NCBI RefSeq assembly: GCF_000372725.1
Contig: NW_005200970.1
Coordinates: forward strand, 1 to 35,067
Length of the DNA: 35,067 nt
Origin: Emiliania huxleyi CCMP1516
Taxonomy: Eukaryota; Haptophyta; Isochrysidales; Noelaerhabdaceae
Direction of reading: 5' to 3'
Shown: in pieces, positions 29,900 to 35,067 of the stretch
How positions within the stretch are numbered: the first letter of the stretch is position 1
Layout of the letters: each line of letters begins with the position of its first letter
Translations under genes and position numbers: made by a program
The notes under the pieces: model-generated
The model's input: only the letters and a program-made list of their open reading frames with translations
Databases searched by the model: none
What the model was told of the DNA's origin: nothing

Positions 29900-30082
29900 C
29901 CCCCCCTTTATGTGCGCGCACTGGCGCTGCCGCTAGGGCTGCCATAAGTTGGCTAGGGTTGTATGTGCGCTGGTAACAACAGACTCGGGCATAGCCCTCG
30001 ACAGCCACCCCCTAACCCCCCAACCCCCCCCTTTATGTGCGCGCACTGGCGCTGCCGCTAGGGCTGCCATAAGTTGGCGCTG
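29900..30082. repeat. Duplicated 47-bp block next to poly-C
   Basis: tttatgtgcgcgcactggcg through gccataagttgg at about 29908-29954 is repeated at about 30032-30078, each copy preceded by a poly-C run. The second copy continues with another ggcgctgccgctagggctgc. The AP2 gene's last codons fall inside the second copy. Confidence 0.85.
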
Positions 30083-30749
30083 CCGCTAGGGCTGCCGCAT
30101 AATCATGAGCCTGTCTCCAAACACCTCTCCGACGCGCTCGACTATAGTCCAAATTGGACGGTGGACTATATGTCGGGACGGCGGCCATTTGCTCAGGCGT
30201 CAGAATGCTGAGCTCGTACACTGGCAGCTCCGCAGAGGTTGAGGACAGCGGCGGCGGCGCGGTGTCCCTGCCCGCCTCCCTGCGGGCGCTGAAGAGCGCC
30301 GCCTGCTCGGCGGTGGCGAACATGCCGAGGCTGATATTCTTGCCGCCATCCCACGCCTGCAGCTTGTACTTCTTGCGGCCTTGCTCCTTCGGGCAGAAGG
30401 TCACGCCTTTGTAGCCTGTGCTGTTGTTGCCGCTGGTGGCCAGAGTCAGGCCCTCCCTCTCCGCCTGCCGTATCGCCTCGAGGCCATCGGCAGTGGGAGC
30501 AGCGCGGGGCTGCAGCAGCTTGGCGGCGTCGGCGTGGCCGTACTCTGAGCGAGCGTAGGCGGTGGCCGCCTCTTCGGCGGTGTCGAAGTAGCCGAGGGAG
30601 ACATCCTTGCCACCATCCCTCGCCCGCGCAACGAACCGCTTTTTGCTGCGGTCGAAGGACACACCCTTGTAGCCAGTCGTGCTGTTCTTGGCGATGGCTG
30701 GGATCAGCACAACGCCCTCTGACGACGCGGTCCGCGGCGGGGCCATCAT
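30033..30749 (-). CDS. Protein with two AP2/ERF DNA-binding domains
   Basis: AP2 domains are three-stranded-sheet DNA binders found in plant and algal transcription factors and in some homing nucleases and phage proteins. I start at ATG 30749, the first of two adjacent ATGs, giving 238 aa. Domain 1 covers residues 26-72: GYKGVSFDRSKKRFVARA, then SLGYFDTAEEAATAYARSEY. Domain 2 covers 112-158: GYKGVTFCPKEQGRKKYKL, then SLGMFATAEQAALFSARRE. Both keep the YKGV, W/F-x-A and LG-x-F-x-T-A-E-x-A signatures. Domain 2 has a longer turn (KEQGRK). No intron is needed. The C-terminal 20 or so residues are encoded by a duplicated non-coding-like block, so the end is probably recent. Flanking DNA on both sides is packed with tacgta/gcgtaat words, which could be its targets. 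That link is speculation. Confidence 0.88.
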   Translation of the reverse strand: MMAPPRTASSEGVVLIPAIAKNSTTGYKGVSFDRSKKRFVARARDGGKDVSLGYFDTAEEAATAYARSEYGHADAAKLLQPRAAPTADGLEAIRQAEREGLTLATSGNNSTGYKGVTFCPKEQGRKKYKLQAWDGGKNISLGMFATAEQAALFSARREAGRDTAPPPLSSTSAELPVYELSILTPEQMAAVPTYSPPSNLDYSRARRRGVWRQAHDYAAALAAAPTYGSPSGSASART

Positions 30750-30869
30750 GCAACGCACGTAGATTCGCAAGTTTGACAATTGGGATTCGTATTGGATTGT
30801 AAAACAATGCTGCGAGTGGCCTGAACATTTGCCACGCAATCATCTGTTTTGGCGAGCACAAAAAGAAAA

Positions 30870-31190
30870 ATACGTAATGCGTAATGCGTATGCGTGATAC
30901 GTAAGGGGGGGGGGGGGGGAGGCTTGGGGGCGCGCGCGGGGCGAGATACATAATCCGTAAACGTGAGACGTGGTACGTAAGGCACCCGCCGCGCGGGCCA
31001 TTGCACCGTCCCCGGGGCAAAGCTTTGCGGTGAAAAGGACGTATGCGTAATGCGGATACGTGATACGTCGAAGACGCCCCGCCCTCTCGCGGGCCGCGGC
31101 GCACCGGCGGAGATCCATAATCCGTATACGTGACACGTGGTACGTATGAGGCAACCACAGGGCCATCGCACCGTCACGCACGCGATGATT
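30870..31190. repeat. Two divergent units of about 167 bp, rich in TACGTA/GCGTAAT words
   Basis: ataatccgt(a/t) begins at 30950 and again at 31117. Both units contain gcgtgatacgta / gatacgtgatacgt, a 'cataatccgt-acgtg-acgtggtacgta' block and 'gccattgcaccgtc' / 'gccatcgcaccgtc'. They lie just upstream of the AP2 gene. Confidence 0.75.
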
Positions 31191-31378
31191 ACGTGTATGT
31201 ATTGACGTTTTCTATTTATTTTTGAAGGGGGAGGCGTTCGACGGGCTGCGTAATGCGACGCATTTGGACTGGCAAGTGACGTACACGCACCGAGTTTACG
31301 TATTCCCGAGAGGGCGTAATGTGATGCGTATGCATATGGGCCTCCGTGCATATGCGTAGCAGTACAGCTCACGATTGA
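31191..31378. other. Intergenic between divergent genes
   Basis: AT-richer (ttttctatttatttttgaag near 31206). It has more gcgtaat/tatgcat words and leads into repeated gggtatacccg / aggtatacccg palindromes at about 31384-31420. No gene seen. Confidence 0.45.
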
Positions 31379-31756
31379 AAACCCGGGTATACCCGCAAAA
31401 GTCCAGGTATACCCGAGAAATACCCGAGTGCGCGTCCACATGCCGCGCACGCCTACTCGCAGGGCCACTGCGCCAACTGCGGCGCTCACCGCCTGCTCAA
31501 GTACGCGCACCGCACCATGTGTGCTCGCTACAAGTGCCAAAAGGCAGCATCGGCGCAGCGCCAGGCGCGGCTGGCAGGTGGCGGTGCGGACGACGCGGTC
31601 GTGCCGACATTCTGCTACAAGATTGAGGCGGTGCTCGGCATGCGCTTTTGCGACCCCGATCAACTGATCGGAAAGAAGCGGCGCAACAGGCTGGCTGCTG
31701 CGAGGGCATTGAGGATTAGGCAGCCAGTAGTGCTAGTGGCGTGGCTCGATAGATAG
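31379..31756 (+). CDS. Small Cys/His-rich protein or exon, unknown
   Basis: The frame is open from 31379 to TAG at 31754-31756. An in-frame ATG lies at 31517, but the best sequence starts earlier: GHCANCGAHRLLKYAHRTMC followed by RYKC. The cysteine spacing (C-x2-C, then a C and a C five residues apart) could bind zinc. The rest contains PTFCYKIEAVLGMRFCDP and a basic tail, KKRRNRLAAARALRIR. I assign no family. It is either a single-exon gene whose ATG lies within or upstream, or the last exon of a longer gene. The mixed composition argues for real coding. It lies divergently from the AP2 gene and converges on the hAT-like frame. Confidence 0.42.
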   Translation, partial: KPGYTRKSPGIPEKYPSARPHAAHAYSQGHCANCGAHRLLKYAHRTMCARYKCQKAASAQRQARLAGGGADDAVVPTFCYKIEAVLGMRFCDPDQLIGKKRRNRLAAARALRIRQPVVLVAWLDR

Positions 31757-31874
31757 AGGATTTGTCGTTGTTCATGACCGGGCTATCGTTTCGCGTGCGC
31801 TGTGAGAGAATAGTGACCAAAATTAAAACACACAAACCGAGCCACAGACGATACAGGGCACCGCGGCTAGATAT

Positions 31875-32390
31875 TCACGATGCCACGGCGGCGGCATCCG
31901 ACGACGAAGCCGCCCCGGCCGCCCCGGCCGCCGATGGAGATGCCGCACCGGCCGCGCCCGAGGAGCCCTCCTTGTGCTCGCCCCCTTTGCCTCGGAACAG
32001 CTCGTAGTACTTCTCCTTGATCGCTGCCACTGCCGGCTCGAAGGCCTTCTTGTTGAAGCCAATCCTGACCAGCACAGCGAGGTGGGCCGGGTTGAGGTTG
32101 GGGTCTGCCAGCAGCCCAGCGCGAGAGAAGATCTGCTCGACGTTGGCCTCGCGCGGCAGGTGGCACGCAGTCTGCTTGAAGAGAACGTAGTGCAGCGGGA
32201 ACTTGTTGCGCAGCGCCCACATCATGGCGAACTCGTTGAGCAGCCCATCCTCCGTGGTGAACTTTCGCCCTTCCCAGAACGACCCGGGGAACTTGACCTG
32301 CGTGCCGAGAAGACTCATCGGCTGCCGAAGCAGCTTGTATTTTGGCACATCTAGCCGAGGCTGGGCTCTTCCCTTCCTCTTTGGTGGCAT
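31875..32390 (-). CDS. hAT-transposase C-terminal-like protein or remnant
   Basis: The start is ATG 32390 (MPPKRKGR), giving 171 aa. Residues about 57-113 resemble the hAT C-terminal dimerisation domain: MWALRNKFPL, then HLPREANVEQIFSRAGLL, then NPAHLAVLVRIGFNKK. This matches the family's 'LP ... E-x2-FS-x-AG ... L' signature. The catalytic RNase-H part and the BED finger are absent. It is therefore a truncated copy, a domesticated remnant or the last exon of something larger. The C-terminus is an Ala/Ser-rich low-complexity tail. The minus-strand start is preceded (plus coordinates 32450-32600) by an AT-rich palindromic element. Confidence 0.6.
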   Translation of the reverse strand: MPPKRKGRAQPRLDVPKYKLLRQPMSLLGTQVKFPGSFWEGRKFTTEDGLLNEFAMMWALRNKFPLHYVLFKQTACHLPREANVEQIFSRAGLLADPNLNPAHLAVLVRIGFNKKAFEPAVAAIKEKYYELFRGKGGEHKEGSSGAAGAASPSAAGAAGAASSSDAAAVAS

Positions 32391-32449
32391 ATGCGAAGCG
32401 CTGGAGCAGAGACAGCGGTCGGTCGACAGGGAGCGCGTTTTGGGACTCT

Positions 32450-32612
32450 GGGATGAGTAGTATTCATGGACTTGAGTACATTTACTCACGCATGCGCCAG
32501 CCGTACTCATGAGTATGAATACTCAACTGCGGTGGTACTCATGAGTTGAGTACTCACGATGCACGTGTATTATGAGTACAATACTTGAATACTATTGTAA
32601 TCATGAATGGGC
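32450..32612. repeat. AT-rich palindromic TCATGA element
   Basis: Contains actcatgagtatgaatactc, ctcatgagttgagtactcac and similar self-complementary words, ending attgtaatcatgaatgggct. The same terminal string occurs inverted at about 28841-28862. Confidence 0.6.
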
Positions 32613-32614
32613 TT

Positions 32615-32723
32615 GCCGTGGGGCTCCTGCCCGTGTCCCGGGCGTGGAGATGCGAGGGTCGCCCCCCCTTGCCCCACCACTTTGTGTGTGTGGAGACGTT
32701 TACCTTACCTTACCTTACCTTAG
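32615..32723 (+). mobile_element. Introner-like element, 3' part
   Basis: Starts abruptly at gccgtggggctcctgcccgt and runs through gcccccccttgccccacca, tgtgtgtggagacgtt and four TTACC repeats to ttag at 32720-32723. Confidence 0.75.
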
Positions 32724-32942
32724 TCACACCCTTTCCTCGGTTCGCCCGGGTGCGGGACGTACCGTACACAGAGCCGCGCACACGCCGACTCGCAAGCGGC
32801 AAGCAGGAACATCTATCCGACACCAAAACAACACGTACAGCTCGCGATCAACGCAAACCTCACAAGACCTGACAAGTACAAGTACTGTCCCTCCAAGCTA
32901 ACGAGATCGGCCCTCCCTCATGTATCAAACCCATCCGAAACC

Positions 32943-34260
32943 TCACTTTGCCCTGCGCGCGACGGCCCGGACGGCAGCCTCCCACACGCCGCGTCGCGCC
33001 GGGTCGTGGTGCGCTCCCACAAAGAGGAGCAGCGGCTCGGAGCAGCGCAGCGCCTCGACCGACAAGAGCGCGGCGAGGCACGCCTGCAGCGGTGCGAGCC
33101 GCTGGTCGCCCTCCTCGGAGAGCGAGGAGGGCAGCCGGAACTTGGAGGGCAGCTTGGCGGCGGAGGCGGCGAGGGCGGCCGGGCACTGCCTCCGCAGCTC
33201 GCACACGAGCTGGTCGAACTGCGAGAAGCGCCGCTCCACCAGCCAGCCGCGCCCCGAGCCGGCGCCGCCGAGGACGGAGAGGTCGTACGCCACGTACGGC
33301 CGCGTGCCGCTGCGCACCGCCGCCTTGTGACCGCTGACGTGCAGCAGGTGGTGCGGCTGGAGCCGCTCGCGCGCGACCGCGGCCGGGGCGGCGGCGGCGG
33401 CCGCCGTCTCCGCCGCCCCGCGGCTTCCGCCGCTGGACACTTCCGGGCCAGGGAGGAGGGGCGCGGCGGGCGAGGGCGGGCGCAGCGACGGCGCGGCGGC
33501 CCTGAGCGGGGTGCTCGAGCTGCCCGGCGCGCCCGCCGTGATGCCGCGGTCCACGCCCGCCGTGATGCCGCGGTCCACGACCGAGCGCAAGCGCAGCAGC
33601 ACCGGCTCCTTGGCGGCCGCCGTCGAGAGGCGGTGCCGCTCGGCAAAGGTGGCGCTGAAGCAGCGGAACTCGAGCAGCAGCGCGCCCGCCTCGGGCGGGG
33701 AGCGGCGGCGCTGCTTCCACTTCCGCTTGAGACGCTGAGCCAGAGAGAGCGGCGCGCCGGCAGAGGCGGCGGGAGCGGCAGCTCCGGCAGCCGCGCCGCC
33801 CCCCCCGCCGGGCGCCCCGCCCCTCCCTCCCCCAAAGGCACGCCTCGCACTACTCCCGGCGCGCCTCCCGCCCGCCCACCATGCCTCCGGCCTCGGCCCG
33901 CCGCCTCCTCCGCCCGGTCGCCGCGCGCGGCGCGGCTCGTCGTCGCTGTCGTCGGCCGAGCCCGAGCTCGCCCCGATCTCGAGGTCGGAGGTCAACGAGC
34001 CACCCACGCTCGACGACGCGACGGGCGAGGCGGACGGGCTCGGCTGGCTCTGCAGGCTCGGCTGGCTCTGCAAGCTCTGCAGGCTCTGCAGGCTCTGCAG
34101 GCTCTGCAGGCTGGCCGAGCGGGCGAATGTGCTGCCACTCTCGCCAGCCTCGCCTCGCGCGCTCCCCTGCACGCCGCCACACCCGCGGCTGCACTCCCCG
34201 TCGCTCGAGGCCTCGATCGGCGACGAGGCCTCCGCCGCTCGGAGCCGGCGCCGCCGAGGC

Positions 34261-34310
<50 letters not shown>

Positions 34311-34902
34311 CGCAGCGATCGCCTCCTGAGGGGCCCGCTCCTCCTCCGCAAGCGCGTCCTTCCGCCGCCGCGCGCCCAGCGCGAACCAGCTCGAGCCGCA
34401 CGCCACCTGCGACGGCGGCTGCATCCGTCCGGCGGCGCGGTCCGCGCTCTGTCGCTCGCCTATCGGACGCGTCTCGGACATGTCGTGGACGTGTCCTGGA
34501 CGTGGCGCGCTCCGCGCTCTGGCGCTCGCAGAGCTCGCGGATGGAGGAGAGGCGGATCGCGACAGAGCCGAGGCAGTCTGCGTGTGGCTGTGGCAGGCCC
34601 GGCTTGCCCGCCGCAGGCTTGTGACGCACGCGGAGCAGGAGGCGCGCCTGGAGAGGGGGGGGGGGGGGCAGCGTGGACGCGTCGCGTGCCCTGTGAGGTG
34701 CGCCGTGGCCGCCGCTCGAGTCGCGCGCGTCGAGCGACGTGACGTCGTACGAGACGTCATGCCCCCACCGGAAGCCTAAGTACTAGTTCACTAAGTAACT
34801 GACTTAACTCATTAACGAGACGCCGTGCCCCCACCGGAAGCCCTGCAGCCAGCCCCGCGGCGCCGTCTCGTGCTTGGAGCGCGGCTTGTCCTGGCCCTGG
34901 TT
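32943..34902 (-). CDS. C2-PX domain protein (5' end not resolved)
   Basis: On the minus strand, exon A starts at 34902 after acceptor ttgtag. It reads DKPRSKHETAPRGWLQGF and continues HDVSYDVTSL. Exon B (34647-34516, acceptor ctctccag) reads ARLLLRVRHK, then DCLGSVAIRLSSIRELCERQ. Exon C (34406-32943) opens VACGSSWFALGARRR. Together these are typical of a C2 domain, which binds Ca2+ or lipid. After Gly/Ser-rich linkers, including a (CCG)n poly-Gly run at 34261-34309, comes a PX domain: YVAYDLSVLG, WLVERRFSQFDQLVCELRR, LPSKFRLPS and a closing LLLFVG. PX domains bind phosphoinositides, usually on endosomes. A 109-bp GC-AG intron (34515-34407) and a 66-bp GC-AG intron (34841-34776) fit the frames. 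Membrane trafficking is the likely role. Earlier exons probably lie beyond the window. Confidence 0.8.
34776..34841 (-). other. 66-bp GC-AG intron bounded by a 28-bp exon duplication
   Basis: Copies of acgaga(cg)tcatgccccc-type sequence at 34750-34776 and 34815-34842 flank a 38-bp AT-rich spacer. Splicing from G/GC at 34842/34841 to AG/GC at 34776/34775 removes exactly one copy plus the spacer and keeps the C2 frame. Unspliced, the insert brings an in-frame stop. Confidence 0.7.
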
Positions 34903-34980
34903 CTACAAGAGCAGTTCGACGTGGACGTCCCCCTTGCTCGAAGGGGGGGCCACCCAAGGGCCCCCGACGCGCACCCTGAA

Positions 34981-35067
34981 AAGGGGGGGGGGGGGGGGGG
35001 GAGGGTTTTTACAAACAAGCCCCCCGGGGTCTATTGACCCTTCCAAACCCGGGGGGGGGGGGGGGGG
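34981..35067. repeat. Poly-G runs at the window end
   Basis: G runs of about 18 at 34983-35001 and about 17 at the very end. These may be real but could also mark a sequencing or assembly limit. Confidence 0.6.

Noticed and set aside
29049..29976. Series of overlapping frames with repeated THTFYAFARPRC-type peptides
   Set aside because: Produced by the 125-bp array, whose units change phase; no start or domain.
33006..34742. 578-codon plus-strand frame over the C2-PX gene
   Set aside because: Antisense shadow; the minus strand has clear C2 and PX signatures and consistent splice sites.

Overview
This window looks like nuclear DNA from a GC-rich unicellular alga. A haptophyte of the coccolithophore/Chrysochromulina type is my best guess, by inference only. 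Genes have short introns (about 60-210 bp) with GT-AG and, apparently, many GC-AG boundaries. Proteins carry eukaryotic domains (AP2, PX, C2, J, Tudor, PDZ, CXXC finger, ankyrin, GT92). There are long (CA)n/(GT)n tracts, poly-G runs, an interstitial TTAGGG array and many minisatellites. I saw no operon, bacterial ribosome-binding site, CRISPR array, tRNA or rRNA.

Layout. 1-1530: gene-poor repeats. 1532-2454: a 79-bp minisatellite running into a protein of MORN-like repeats. 2833-3621 (-): a phage-type DNA N6-adenine methyltransferase. 4179-6096 (+): a family-92 glycosyltransferase interrupted by a telomeric-repeat intron. 6157-7740 (+): a SAM-dependent methyltransferase-like gene. 7741-11300: repeats and unassigned sequence. 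11302-11895 (+): unknown basic protein. 12275-13906 (+): J, Tudor-like, PDZ and YY/Q-rich tail protein. 13960-14915: purine-rich stretch, (CA)n and an introner-like element. 15233-17843 (+): CXXC zinc-finger protein with a hydrophobic C-terminal half. 18631-24539 (+): very large protein with ankyrin repeats, a circularly permuted SF2 helicase module, a GREB1/TAGT-like glycosyltransferase module and an RGG tail. 24738-27904 (+): multi-pass membrane protein whose C-terminus is a mono-ADP-ribosyltransferase fold. 28000-29880: (CA)n, element fragments and a 125-bp tandem array. 30033-30749 (-): double-AP2 protein. 31379-31756 (+): small Cys-rich frame. 31875-32390 (-): hAT-transposase-like remnant. 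32943 to about 34902 (-): C2-PX protein, 5' end unresolved.

Two themes stand out. First, several proteins concern DNA-base modification or its reading: an adenine methyltransferase, a CXXC finger, and a TAGT-type glycosyltransferase fused to a permuted helicase, the domain pair of animal GREB1 and kin of the base-J glucosyltransferase. Whether they act together is inference. Second, many introns look freshly acquired. They lie between direct repeats of the exon, or consist of telomeric repeat, (GT)n, or a dispersed element ending in TTACC repeats. Reading the proteins correctly depends on removing them; a naive six-frame reading splits almost every gene.
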